Translations under genes and position numbers: made by a program | Shown: piece after piece, positions 1 to 11,237 of the stretch | Layout: each line of letters starts with the position of its first letter | How positions within the stretch are numbered: the first letter of the stretch is position 1 | Notes under the pieces: model-generated | What the model saw: the letters and a program-made list of their open reading frames with translations, nothing else | What the model was told of the DNA's origin: nothing | Database searches by the model: none | Source of the DNA: Flabesymbios commensalis | Lineage: Eukaryota > Annelida > Polychaeta > Terebellida > Flabelligeridae | Assembly: GCA_964017125.1 (NCBI GenBank) | Contig: OZ024908.1 | Span: forward strand, 83,009,155-83,073,154 | DNA length: 64,000 nucleotides | Direction: 5' to 3'

Positions 1-185
1 GCTTTGCAAGGTAGACTGTGGATCAATGTCGCGAAACGCTTGGTTTACTCGACCTGCAATCAATGCGGATATAATATTTGTAGAGCTTCCGCCGTCCCTA
101 TCATTCTGGAAGTAATTGGCCATAATTATAGTAAGTACATCGTGGTTATCCTAAATGTTTCCATGGCCGAGATGCCTGTTGATTG
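1..185 (+). repeat. Left body of a composite microsatellite-bearing element (copy 1, cut by window edge)
   Basis: This stretch matches 38,921-39,105 with only four differences in 185 bases, and a more diverged third copy lies at 36,161-36,356. It ends at the same point (GCATGTTGATT or GCCTGTTGATT) where a tetranucleotide array begins in both good copies. The hairpin that precedes the body in the second copy lies off the window here. No coding content is supported. Confidence 0.8.
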
Positions 186-936
186 AAGTGCGTAAAGTGC
201 GTGAAGTGCGTAAAGTGCGTGAAGTGCGTGAAGTGCGTGAGTGAGTGAGTGAGTGAGTGAGTGAGTGAGTGAGTGAGTGAGTGAGTGAGTGAGTGAGTGA
301 GTGAGTGAGTGAGTGAGTGAGTGAGTGAGTGAGTGAGTGAGTGAGTGAGTGAGTGAGTGAGTGAGTGAGTGAGTGAGTGAGTGAGGGAGTGAGGGAGTGA
401 GGGAGTAAAGGATTGAGTGAGTGAGTGAGTGAGTGAGTGAGTGAGTGAGTGAGTGAGTGAGTGAGTGAGTGAGTGAGTGAGTGAGTGAGTGAGTGAGTGA
501 GTGAGTGAGTGAGTGAGTGAGTGAGTGAGTGAGTGAGTGAGTGAGTGAGTGAGTGAGTGAGTGAGTGAGTGAGTGAGTGAGTGAGTGAGTGAGTGAGTGA
601 GTGAGTGAGTGAGTGAGTGAGTGAGGGAGTGAGGGAGTGAGGGAGTGAAGGATTGAGTGAGTGAGTGAGTGAGTGAGTGAGTGAGTGAGTGAGTGAGTGA
701 GTGAGTGAGTGAGTGAGTGAGTGAGTGAGTGAGTGAGTGAGTGAGTGAGTGAGTGAGTGAGTGAGTGAGTGAGTGAGTGAGTGAGTGAGTGAGTGAGTGA
801 GTGAGTGAGTGAGTGAGTGAGTGAGTGAGTGAGTGAGTGAGTGAGTGAGTGAGTGAGTGAGTGAGTGAGTGAGTGAGTGAGTGAGTGAGGGAGTGAGTGA
901 GGGAGTGAGGGAGGGAGGGAGGGAGGGAGGGAGGGA
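186..936. repeat. (GTGA)n tetranucleotide array with GGGA interruptions
   Basis: Nearly uninterrupted GTGA units, opening with a few GTGAAGTGCGT units. Short GGGAGTGA patches near 385-410 and 625-655 divide it into three similar blocks, which suggests block duplication of about 240 bp. It closes with a run of GGGA units from about 899. The long Ser-Leu-Thr-His frames it opens on the minus strand are by-products of the repeat. Confidence 0.95.
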
Positions 937-1072
937 GTTCATTCATTCATTCATTCATTCATTCATTCATTCATTCATTCATTCATTCATTCATTCATTC
1001 ATTCATTCATTCATTCATTTATTCATTCATTCATTCATTCATTCATTCATTCATTCATTCATTCATTCATTC
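937..1072. repeat. (ATTC)n tetranucleotide array
   Basis: About 34 units of ATTC with one ATTT variant near 1,019. The corresponding copy at 39,846-39,893 also ends in CATT units followed by the same TCTAACC sequence, so this is the fixed right edge of the variable core. Confidence 0.95.
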
Positions 1073-1235
1073 TAACCAGCCTTCTCCCTTTTTTTACTAT
1101 TTTTACTATATCTGCAAAGCCAAAAGGCCATAACTGCTTACTTGAAAGTGAGCAGTTACAACCGATGCATTGTCCCTTGGTAGATTTCACCAAATGTTTG
1201 TCAATATGGTTAGTAACTGCTTCTGTCAATAACTG
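1073..1235 (+). repeat. Right body of the composite microsatellite element (copy 1)
   Basis: It starts TCTAACCAGCCTTC as at 39,894, contains half of the TGCAAAGCCAAAAGGC hairpin at 1,112-1,158, and its last 77 bases (1,159-1,235) are identical to 40,268-40,344. Compared with the second copy, the poly-G stretch and the segment after the hairpin are missing. It runs into the assembly gap. Confidence 0.75.
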
Positions 1236-1435
1236 NNNNNNNNNNNNNNNNNNNNNNNNNNNNNNNNNNNNNNNNNNNNNNNNNNNNNNNNNNNNNNNNN
1301 NNNNNNNNNNNNNNNNNNNNNNNNNNNNNNNNNNNNNNNNNNNNNNNNNNNNNNNNNNNNNNNNNNNNNNNNNNNNNNNNNNNNNNNNNNNNNNNNNNNN
1401 NNNNNNNNNNNNNNNNNNNNNNNNNNNNNNNNNNN
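1236..1435. other. Assembly gap of 200 N
   Basis: Exactly 200 unknown bases, so a nominal rather than measured length. The two reading frames that span it are meaningless. Confidence 1.
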
Positions 1436-2680
1436 AATCGATTTTTGTTTGGTTTCAATTTTATTTTATAGCCGAAAAAGTACGTTTTTTAATCGAAGGA
1501 TATATAACACGTACTACCTTTAGATGACACCTCTATTTTCGTATTTATTTCTGATGCAATGGTGTATATGTATAAAGAAATAGCAGAAACTTGTTGCCTT
1601 GGTGTTTATGGTTTGATTCGAACTGAAATTGATAATTGAAAAACCGCATGTGAGAAAAAAACGATTTTATTATTTTATCCGTGTGCTCAATCAGTTGTGT
1701 TTAGGCCCTATGACTGTTAATTTCCTTTTCTGTCTGAATTATCGACTTTTATCTAACTGCACCACCCTATACGAAGGCAATGAGATGAAAAGTTAAAATG
1801 CGTATTATTGCTAAGACTTACTAAGCCACACCTGGTGAAGACTATATCAGTATTTTAAATGATATACACGAGGACGCTGTACGACAGTGAACGAATGCTG
1901 CACAGTTCTCGCTGCAACAACCATGGCTGCATTTCTACCACGAGGAAAACAAATAGTGAGTATTCAGCCATTTTATGAAGCCAAGCTTAATTTATTTATT
2001 GCTAAAAATTCAGAAACTGTGAAAAGTATTTATTGTTTATATTTAGTGCACTTGATATTGGGCTGATGTGTAGGCCTAATTTGTCTGCACACTACTGTAT
2101 CACTATATGATGAGCTCTGGAATGTCCCGTGAATCTAGAATTTCCAGTGACTGTTTATACTTATTTGTATCAAGTTTGTTTAACTACTATGTCATAGTAT
2201 ATTGATCATCCTGATTTACTTTTTTAGTTAGGGAATGTTATTTTTACAATTCGTGTCAATTATGTTGTTAGCATATTTCTGTATTATGTACACCTCGTAC
2301 AGCTTTGCTGCGCCGAGTTTATATTCTTAACGACCTTGATGACAGGTCTCAGAGCATATTGCTCAAGCTTATCACAACAGCCAACACGTGTAGCTGGACT
2401 AGCGCTGCCTAGCTACAGGGACAGTGCGTAAATGCTGGCTCAGCATTGAGCCAACACTGGGCCAGTGTGCAGCTAGCTGCGTATCTGGTTGTGCGGTATT
2501 GTTCAGTGGAAACAAACTTTGCTGACAATTTATGCAAACTTAAGATCAATATTGCTGACCATGAAGCTAACCCTTCACTACGAGCGCCGGTATAACTGTC
2601 TGGTTCATTTGTGGGGTGCTACTGCCTCTGTAGGCCTAATCGCTTGGAAAAATACCCAACAAACACGAGACTACTCCCCT
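1436..2680. other. Unassigned AT-rich DNA with one possible first exon
   Basis: I see no long coding frame. The only gene-like signal is at 1,923-1,955 (separate entry). Near 2,420-2,475 a short inverted segment (GCTGGCTCAGCATTGAGCC) resembles the palindromic element family seen from 8 kb on, in degraded form. Confidence 0.5.
1923..1955 (+). CDS. Possible first coding exon (11 codons), unverified
   Basis: An ATG in a strong context (CAACAACCATGG) opens eleven codons reading MAAFLPRGKQI. They are followed directly by GTGAGTATT, a good splice donor, which would give a phase-0 junction. No partner exon is recognised downstream, so this rests on two short motifs that can occur by chance. Treat it as a pointer for transcript mapping only. 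Confidence 0.2.
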
Positions 2681-2681
2681 A

Positions 2682-2960
2682 ATCAATCAATCAATAAAAC
2701 TTCTATAGCGCCTATATCCTCAGCGGACCGAGCTCAGAGGCACACAAATCCTTAGCATGATCATGTGTCATAGTCGAGGCAAAAGCAGATTCGTCAACAG
2801 GGAGCCGGCCTACTGAGGAGCTAGTGTGGGAAAGCCAGATCAAATAGGTGAGATTTAAGTAATTTCCTGAATGTTAACATTGTTTCGGCATTACATACAG
2901 GCACAGGCAGGGCGTTATTCCCCAATGAAAAGATAATATTGAGTTATTTCAGTCTGTCAT
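2682..2960 (-). mobile_element. LINE 3'-end fragment (CR1/L2-like), minus strand
   Basis: On the minus strand the stretch ends in an ATTG-type tail (AATCAATCAATC at 2,682-2,693 on the plus strand) next to TATAGCGCC, a form common at 3' ends of CR1/L2-group LINEs. The inner part resembles, in degraded form, the end of the reverse-transcriptase frame of the larger element at 3.2-5.7 kb. No usable frame remains. The alternative is a SINE sharing a LINE tail. Confidence 0.4.
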
Positions 2961-3221
2961 GGATGTCTATAGGCCCATATGCAATGGAAAACAACACGAA
3001 AACAACACATACATGTATAGTGTCAATGTAATTTCCAGCGTAAATGTTATATTGTTTTGATAATACAACTATTTAAATACTAGTGAATGATTTTTTTCAA
3101 AATTCTGCTGGGAAAAAGTGGGGAGGATCCGGGTCTCCCCCCACCCCCCTTGAAAATGGCAATGCAAAAATGGAACTTTCCGGCTGATTTCACTGAAAAT
3201 GACTTTGAAATGACCTCAACG
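2961..3221. other. Unassigned spacer between two LINE fragments
   Basis: AT-rich, with a C-rich patch near 3,137-3,150. No coding or repeat structure recognised. Confidence 0.5.
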
Positions 3222-3367
3222 TTACTATTATTATTATTATTATTATTGTATTTCTTCAGACGCTTGTATTCAGCTGCATAGCCGATCACAGCGCTTACAG
3301 AATAAAAAGTCATGTGTGCTAAAAGTTTCAGTATCTTATTAAAAACAAGGCTAAAAACTTGGGACAA

Positions 3368-5046
3368 TCAGAGTAATCTATATGCAGATTGGAATAGGTG
3401 TGTTTTCAATGTCTGTTTAAAAGATTGCAGTGTGGGAATTGTCCTGATGTTCAGTGGCAATTTGTTCCAAAGTTCTGGGGCACGTGTACCAAACGCCTGT
3501 TTACCAACAACTTTGGCACAGGAATGAGTGTTAGGTTCATGGCACACCTGTTTTTGACGAAGTCGATGGTCTCGTGTTCTGGTAGTCAGGGTAGATGATA
3601 GATAGTTTGGAGCTAGTCTATGGATACATTTGTATACTATCAAAATGATCTTATAATTTATTCTCTCTTGAATGGGCAGCCAGTGTAAGTCTTTGCGGAT
3701 AGGTGTTATATGCATTGCAGCCTTCGAGCGTGTTACGAGCCTTGCTGCACGGTTCTGGAGCCGCTGAAGACGGTCCACATCTTTTGCAGCCAGACCACCT
3801 AAGAGTCCGTTACAGTAGTCAATATTAGATGTTACGAGTGCAACAACTAATTTGTGGCAAATACCAGCTGTGATGTATTTGCAAATTGATCTTATTCGTC
3901 GCAGGTGGTATGATGCAACTTTGATCTTGTGGTTGATGAAGCTAACCATTGTGAGCATTTGATCGAAATGAGCTCCAAGATTTCGAACTGAAACAGCAGG
4001 CTTAATGAGTACTGTACCAAGCTGAAGGTCGGGTAAGCCATACCTTCTGAGCTGATGGGGACTCATGAGTACAAGGAATTCTGTCTTACAGTCATTTAAT
4101 TTCAGCTTGAGAGTAGTGAGAAGTTGTTTTAGTTCTCTAAAGCATGCTTGTAGTCGGTAGATAGCACATACTAGATCACCCGGTACATGTGGTTTGTAGA
4201 AAAGGTAGATTTGTATATCGTCAGCATACTTATGGTATTTGATGCCATGTTTCTTCAGAATCGCCTCTGTAGCCGCAGAATAAACCGTGAATAGAAAAGG
4301 CCCAAGTACAGACCCCTGTGGAACACCGTACTTCTGTTTGTGATCGGCTGATTGACTGTTTCCTACTTTCATCTGTCACTTAGGTAGGAGCGGAATCACT
4401 TCAATGGGGTGCCCTTTACTCCTAGACGATTGTGTAGTGTGTCTATGAGAATGTTTGCATCGATGGTGTCAAATGCAGCAGACATATCTAGTAAAACTAA
4501 TAGTGCAGCCTGGTTGGTATCCATTGCCTTTGTAATATCGTGCTGAACACGCATCAACGCTGTTTCTGTACTGTGCAATGGTTTGTATGCTGATTGCAGG
4601 TTGGATACAGGCCTGTAGTTGGCAAGGATGTTAACGTCCAGACCATGCTTTTTCAAAATCGGAGTGACCAGAGCTTTCTTCAGCGGCACAGGTACGATGC
4701 GACTTTCAAATGATGTATTGATGAGCCTCGTGAGTGCTGGAATATGTGCTGATGATGTTTTCTTTATAATTTTAGTTGGTAGGGGGTCCAAAGAGCATGT
4801 TGTCGATTCACTAGATTTGATTATTTTTCCAACTTCTGTTTCACTCGTTTCTTTGAAGTAGTCAAGTGTGTTTGTTGTAGCTTGTTCAAGATCCGTGTTG
4901 AGGTTCAGGTCAAAGTTGGTAACAGGTACACTGTCCACAGCAGCACGAATACGGTCGATTTTGTCAGTAAAAAAAGATGCGAATTTTTCACAAAGTGACT
5001 CCCCATCACCTAGCTGATCTGGTAGTTGTGGTGACGGAGAGGCCAA
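3368..5046 (-). pseudogene. LINE reverse transcriptase remnant
   Basis: Recognisable RT motifs are NYRPVSNL, QSAYKPLHSTETAL, MSAAFDTIDANILID (motif A), YGVPQGSVLGPFLF (motif B) and YADDIQIYL (motif C, the YxDD catalytic site), followed by a C-terminal region with NAARLVT, WLPI and ELWNKLP. About 30 residues usual between NYRPVSNL and QSAYKP are missing, and some 20 more are lost with a frame break around 4,372-4,396. The catalytic aspartates remain, but the protein cannot be made in one piece. Confidence 0.9.
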
Positions 5047-5717
5047 AGTCTATTCACTGTGCTGAAAGCAACTTTTACATCTGCTTTTTCAAGTAGGGTT
5101 ATGTAGTAGTCACATTTTGCTTTTTGAATGGCTTGATTGACTTCATTTCTGTGATTGATGTAGATCATTCTGTGCACTTCCAGCCCAGACTTCCTCCAGA
5201 TGGACTCATTTTTTCTCCGTAGCTGTCGCATAAGATGTATTTCATCAGTGTACCATTCACATGACATTCTCTTCTTCGGCTTGCAGCTCTTGAGTGGTGC
5301 AAGCTCATCAAGCACCTTGGTGAGTGTCTCACAGTAGTCATCTAGCTGAGTTGTACAATCAGAAGTGGATGGTGTTTCTAGTTTGTCCGAGAGAGCATCA
5401 GTGAGTTTCTTCGTCAATACTGACATGTCGAGTTTACGAAAAGGTCTAATTTTTCGCAAAACAGATGTCTGTTTATCAATCACATTAATGTTGTGTGTGT
5501 TGATGGTACATGTCACAGTGTACTGGTCAGATATCTCTGTAGGCATACTGGTCACATTACCCACATTGATGTCGTCAGGGGTGATGATCAGGTCCAGTGT
5601 ATTTCCGCTCCTGTGAGTTGGTTTATATACATGTTGAATCATGTTGTGGTTTTTCAAAATATTCAGCCTATATATTGTAAGCTTACTCATAGAAAGGGTG
5701 GCCCCAACCCATGTCAA
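5010..5717 (-). pseudogene. LINE endonuclease C-terminal part and linker
   Basis: It opens inside the endonuclease domain: the segment ending THRSGNTLDLIIT, near residues 33-45, is the typical C-terminal endonuclease signature of CR1/L2 LINEs (THRxGxTLDLIIT). The linker follows, with the WYTDEI-x-LMRQLRRK-x-E element and ADVKVAFSTVNRLW, which normally leads into the reverse transcriptase. The N-terminal catalytic residues of the endonuclease are absent because the copy is 5'-truncated. The frame shifts near 5,010-5,046 before the RT begins. Confidence 0.85.
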
Positions 5718-6699
5718 ACATTACACCGGAGGTTATAGGGTCCTTCTCCTGGAATGGCAGTATATTATAAAGGTTATGTTCCAAATTGCTTCAATGTACC
5801 TGTTTTCAGGTCCAAGTTTTAGTATCGGGCCAGTACTACAGGGTACTTACTGCCAGTATCGGGGGGGGGGGGGGGGGTCAAATGCGTATCATCTGCGTGC
5901 ATCACAAATGTACTGTATAAATAGCGTTATGATGTTATTAATGCCTAATCAATGTCATGTCAATGTAATTATTCGTTAAAACACGATTGATGAGGTCCAA
6001 TATTGCGATTTGTGTTATAAGCCGATCGTGTTATATGAAATGACCTGATCTGATCTGGTACTACACAAGGCGTTGGCCCAAGGTTGGGCTAATGTTGGGC
6101 CAGCGTCGAATGACGGTAAATACACAGGATACGGTAATATAAATAGCTGACACAGGAAACTATAATACTGTAGCTTATCAGCTGCTAATAACACAACGTT
6201 ACTTACTGGACAAATATCGGAGTTTATTAGTTATATTTATTTTTGTTTGTGTCAATAGTCTAATAAAAATGTGAATTGGTTGAATTTGTCTGATATAAAC
6301 AGTGAAAGTAAAATTAGTGGAATCAGTGAATACGGGATGTGCACTGTTTGATGACGTCATCATTTTGAGGGCTACATGTGCTTGTCAATTAGATCTCGTG
6401 AAATACCACCCTCAACGTGAGATCATAAGAGCCCTGTGATTCACACTGACACGGCGAATTAGAAACACGGAGGTTTATGTAATTCAAGCTTAAATGAGAG
6501 CTTACATATATTAAACAACGTAAATGAAAAGGCTCTAATCATATTGCCACCCTGTAGTTTTAAAAAGTCTACTGCGCGTCAGGAAACATGCTGTGCTGCA
6601 AAGTATAGTAGCGAACATAACCACTGATATCACCTTGGCAACAGCAAGTTGATCTGGTCATGCATGCTACAAACATTGGATAATTAGATTACTCAGATA
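5718..6699. other. Unassigned DNA with a poly-G run and a palindromic-element trace
   Basis: A run of G sits at about 5,861-5,877. Around 6,068-6,115 the words GTTGGGCTAATGTTGGGCC and CAGCGTCG match half of the CAGCAAACACG palindromic family. Nothing coding is seen. Confidence 0.5.
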
Positions 6700-7080
6700 A
6701 ATTGTGGCCGTCGTATTCCTGTTATTACACGATTAAAAACATGGAAAAGAACGATCAAAAAAACATCCTATATTCGTGCTATTACACGATTTTAAAAACT
6801 TGGAAAACACAACAGACGTGCTATAATCAGATAATAAATGTACTTTATTACATGATTAAAAAACGTGTAAAAAAACACCACACTCGCGCCATGATACCGT
6901 ATTACCCGATTTAGAAAAAACACAAAATTATTTGTGCTACAATAGTTTATTACACGATTTGAACACGCTGCATTAAATTAATTAATTTATAAATATAGTT
7001 GAATTTCTGAGATCAATTTGTGCACGTCAAATTATTTTATTACACGATTCGTGTTATAATATTGAGATACTGTTTTTCTA
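6700..7080. repeat. Degenerate tandem repeat around the word ATTACACGATT
   Basis: About five spaced copies of a unit containing TATTACACGATTTAAAAAC (near 6,722, 6,780, 6,848, 6,900 and 6,948), with further single words to 7,050. Spacing is roughly 50-70 bp and the copies are well diverged, so it is an old array. Confidence 0.5.
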
Positions 7081-8289
7081 AAAGGGTGCTGTCATGTGCA
7101 TTACCATTTGCTAGCGACGTCGCGTGAACGCCAAGCGTGAAGGATTGCCGCTATTTCTAGCACGATTAACATGTGAAATTAGCTGAAAATTTCATGCTCA
7201 AACGGATGTTGAAATATCACAACACGATTTTTCCTTGAAAATGATAAAAAGATAGTGTAAAATGTTGGGATCCATGGTTGCATCGTGTTATATCCGATTC
7301 GTGTAGTAATGATTCTTGCTATAACGGATACCTACTGTGCAATGATAATCAATTAAAGAATAATAAACATTATGAATATATAAATGATTCTCTAGATATG
7401 AAATGTTGAAATATCACTGAGCCATAATCTTACAGGAGATGAAATTATAATCCTCTCCAAATCTGTTTGTGGTTAGGGTGATTATTAATAGCATCTAATC
7501 ACATCTAAACCACAAGCCGCCGTTAGTAAATCACCTGGCATTTTGAGCAGATTTGTTTACAATTCGTTATTGCAGGTCCTACAGTTATTAGGTTGTTTCT
7601 GTATCATCATGACCATAATACCAGACGCATTGATACAAAACCAAACATTTTTAAAACTTAAGAACATAAATACAGTTTTTCAGTCATTTTAATTTTGTTT
7701 CTTCGCTTTTAAGCATTTTGAGAGCGCTAGGTTTTTTCCCTGATTTGTGTGACCAAGAATATATAGGTTTATAAAGTTATTGGTGTCAGTATCTCTATGT
7801 CATGTATATTAGTGATTTATCGAACATAGGCATAATCATATAAATTAAATACTAGTATATGTTAATATTATGGCCTATAGTTATAGCCTATATCTAGTAT
7901 GCTAGTATGAATATCCCGGAATAATAGAAAAGGTTATTCTTGCAACAACAACAAAAATATTTTATTGGTATTACATCGTGATCTGACTGTTGGCATACTT
8001 TCACTTGTGGTCTGGTAATCACCTTGGGGCAACGCGTTATAAGTAAACATAGTGGCGCTATAGGCCTTATCATTAATTATCTCAGGTCATTAATCTGGTC
8101 ATGCTAATCTTCCTGCGTGCATTAACCCTAGCAGTAGGCTACTGCAGCTTAACAATAACATTATTTTTCATCTCAGTTGGACATATCTATTTTCGTAATC
8201 ATTTGGGAAAATCTTTAAAAGATATATTATGTGCCATGATGATATTTTCCAGTTGAAATACAGTCAAGGACATTAGTTGTGCTACGGTT
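7081..8289. other. Unassigned AT-rich DNA
   Basis: More ACACGATT and GTGTTATA words trail into 7,320. Beyond that I see no gene or clear repeat. Confidence 0.5.
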
Positions 8290-8401
8290 ACCCAGCAAGC
8301 ACGATACACGACGCCAATGTTGTTTTACTGTTGGCCGATCGTCTGCGACGCTGACCCAACAGTAAAACAACATCGTGACAATGTGTCGTGTTTGCTGAGT
8401 A
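8290..8401. mobile_element. Palindromic MITE, CAGCAAACACG family, full length
   Basis: A near-complete palindrome of about 110 bp. It starts ACCCAGCAAGCACGA and ends TCGTGTTTGCTGAGT, with inner arms TTGTTTTACTGTTGG and CAACAGTAAAACAACA around a GTCTGCGACGC centre. There is no coding capacity. At least 20 further full or half copies lie in this window. Confidence 0.8.
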
Positions 8402-8779
8402 TATCTAATCTTAAAACATATATGCGCCAGAAGTTATGCTGGCATTAGACTGGTGGAAATCGGAGCAAAATATTGACCCAGAGTAGGAAGTCTGCCCATT
8501 TAGTTTTCTCACCACTTTGAACCATTTTCGAGTATGGGGAATCGAATGTGAAGTCGTGTCAAGCCAATTTTTTCTCTAAAACATTCTATTTCGCGAGTTA
8601 AATTATCATGACGTAAAAAATTATATAATTAATAGATTAAATCTCGTCATAGACTCCATTACTATTAGTCTGGCAGAACTAGCACTGGACCTTATTTTGG
8701 AATGTAACGTTTTTGTATTGTTCATTATTGATGATGAGTATACATGTATTCAGAATTTGCCGGAAGACATCTTGCCATT
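8402..8779. other. Unassigned spacer
   Basis: No recognisable coding, RNA or repeat feature. Confidence 0.4.
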
Positions 8780-9175
8780 CTTGACCACTATTCCACAATT
8801 CAAGGTCAAAGTTCAATTTCAAGGTCAAATATGACTTTTCAACAAATAAAGGTAGAAGCAACTCTAATACCTCATTTTTGTGTAATTTTGACTGCAAAAA
8901 TCATATCTGATCCGACTTTTTTTCTGATTTGCAGTCATCTTTAAAAACAGAAGGTCAATTTCAAGGTCAAAAATTCAATTTTAAGGTAAAATAAGCGGAA
9001 TTATGTTTTTCATCAAATAAAGCTAAAAACAAGTGTAATGCCTCATTTTCTAGTGATTACTGGAAAATCCATTTCTGGTATGATTTTTGTGATTTGAGGT
9101 CATCCTCAAGGTCAGAAGGTCAATTTCAAGGTCAAATATATTTTACCATATGTACCATGCGAGAAGGTACATCCC
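8780..9175. repeat. Tandem repeat of about 171 bp with AAGGTCAATTTCAAGGTCA words
   Basis: Two and a fraction copies. The segment CAAATAAAGGTAGAAGC with CTAATACCTCATTTT near 8,843 returns as CAAATAAAGCTAAAAAC with GTAATGCCTCATTTT near 9,015. Each copy is bordered by clusters of TTCAAGGTCA words. Confidence 0.65.
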
Positions 9176-9442
9176 TGCAGCTTTGTTTCAAGTATTTATG
9201 ATGTCATTTGAAATTTAATTTTAATGACAACATAATTAAATTCAAAATATTAGAATCTCATAAAACACAAAGTCATAAAGATGTGCTGGCGGCTCATAAC
9301 AAGCGGGTGTCTTGGCAGAATTAGCCTAGGTGGGGATAATATGCATTGATTTGTTTTATGATACATACAATTTGTTAATTTAAGAAACATTTGTTTTATG
9401 ATAATTGTTATCTCATATGGGTTCTTTTTGGTGTCGATTCAA

Positions 9443-9566
9443 GGCCGTAGCCTGAAGCAAAACCCGGGGGGGGGGGGGCAGCTGGGGGTGAGGTCGCTGC
9501 ATTCGCCAATATTGTGACAAAATGAGCCATTTTACGAATCCCCCCCCCCCCCCGCAGGCTACGGCC
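9443..9566. mobile_element. Small inverted-repeat element with poly-G and poly-C flanks
   Basis: Perfect 12-bp terminal inverted repeats (GGCCGTAGCCTG at 9,443-9,454 and its complement at 9,555-9,566). A long poly-G run follows the left arm and a long poly-C run precedes the right arm, so the inverted match continues inward. Confidence 0.6.
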
Positions 9567-11126
9567 CTGCGATTAGAAAACTAAATCTCTAGTCTTGAAA
9601 AAACATTACTGCATACCTAAACTTCCACACTTTTTAGAATTCAGACCTAAAAAAACCCAGGTAATATCAACTATTCAGCATATTTAGTGTTCAATAAAAA
9701 AAAAATTCTCATTATTTGCGCGAGTTTCCTAAGGTTTAATTTACACAAAATAGTATAATAATAGAGCAGATAAATAGCAGATAAGTAGAGTAACTTATTA
9801 GTATAGCTAACACTTTTTACATTTTCACCCCACAGCTTTTGTGCGAGATAACATGTATTTATTATCCTAGTTGAATGTATTTATAGTTACTTGTATTTCC
9901 GCAATACTTTCTCACTAGTATGTAATGGTCATTCTTATTCATTTCAACCGACCGACCCCTGCCTCCCCAAGAGATTTATTTGGAATGTAAGCTGCTATAA
10001 ATATTAAAATAACTTTGATTTTCACACACTCAAGACACAAATTCAAACCCTGCCCTTGATGGGACGTTGACCATGTTGCGCATGTTGTTTCAATGTGTAC
10101 TCGAAACGTGGCGACCCATCTTCTTGAAAAGATCTATGTCCAATGGTACTCAGCAGTAATCATATTAATTTTGGCGTGTAACCCCCGGGACCGATTTAGG
10201 GACTAGCAGGGTTAATAAAATGTTGATTTCCTTTTCAATATACCGGTATGCTGGGGGGGGGGGGGGGTTCGCTGAAACGGCTACACCGACGTATAGTCAG
10301 ATTTGAGAACTAGTGTAAGTTGGTCAATTCTAGTCCAATTAACTTCTAACACACCAATTTAACTAGTACATGTATATAGGTCAGTTATCCATCTAGAAGA
10401 ATCCCCAAACAATTTTAAAGAATACTTGGCACCTTTAGCCCAAGAAGGTAATTTAATTAACCCTGTCACGTAGTACAAGAGCAATGAACCCATTTTTGGA
10501 GTTGAGTTGACACTTAAATTCCTAGAGATAAAAAATATATCACGGGAAAGGTTTAAGTCTCTAGTTTATGGTGGCGTATATCGTTTTTGCCGTACATGGT
10601 CGATATTTTTTTCAAACGTACGTTTGTGACGTCATGTCGCTATGGCAATTACGTCATTTTATGAACCAAATTGGCCAGACAAACTACGAAATAGGGGTCA
10701 TGTTTAAGTCACTGCTCAGTATTAGTATGATGCGGTGTTGATTCTTAATGTGTCAGCACATACTACGCTCACCTGGTTATAGTTGTATATATTCATTATG
10801 TCGTAAATTCATATTTAATGACCATAAAATTACATAAGTCTTTGATGCAAGTGAATATATTGTTGTAGAAAAATAGGCACGCGAAATATTGTAGAGAATA
10901 AAGCTGTGTGTTATATCTTTAATTCTGATTACGGAAACCCTTATAATATATCATTGGAAAGGTATTAATCTCTACATTTGCGTGAGCTAGCGGTAGTAAC
11001 GTCAAAATAATCATATGGTGAATACAGCGCTTTTTTATGACGTCATAGTTTTTCGTATTTATCAAGCTTACCTTTGATTTATCCACCATTTATCACTAGG
11101 AGGATATTCACGACTCGCTGAGCATA
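9567..11126. other. Unassigned AT-rich DNA
   Basis: A poly-G run near 10,252-10,267 is the only distinctive item. No coding frame of interest. Confidence 0.5.
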
Positions 11127-11237
11127 CCCCAGCATACACAACAAGTTGACCCAATGTTGCCCTAATGTTGGACCAGCGACAAAGACAGTGGGTCAACGTT
11201 AATGTAACATTGGCTCAACGTCTCCTGTTTGCTGAGT
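11127..11237. mobile_element. Palindromic MITE, CAGCAAACACG family, full length
   Basis: It runs from CCCCAGCATACACAACA to TCTCCTGTTTGCTGAGT, with TTGACCCAATGTTG on the left and an inverted, diverged counterpart on the right. Confidence 0.7.

Larger units (their letters stand above)
3222..5717 (-). mobile_element. CR1/L2-group LINE, 5'-truncated and broken
   Basis: A non-LTR retrotransposon read on the minus strand. In order it carries the end of an endonuclease domain, a linker, a reverse transcriptase, and a conserved C-terminal tail, then an (AAT)n 3' tail at 3,222-3,248. It lacks the first part of the endonuclease and any ORF1, which is the usual 5' truncation of target-primed reverse transcription. 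The coding part is split over three frames (5,717-5,010; 5,046-4,396; 4,372-3,368), so it is dead. The family call rests on the domain order, the RT motifs and the tail. Confidence 0.9.

Noticed and set aside
146-946. Ser-Leu-Thr-His repeat proteins
   Set aside because: Direct translation of (GTGA)n in three frames.
1165-1527. Frames across the N gap
   Set aside because: Most residues are unknown bases.
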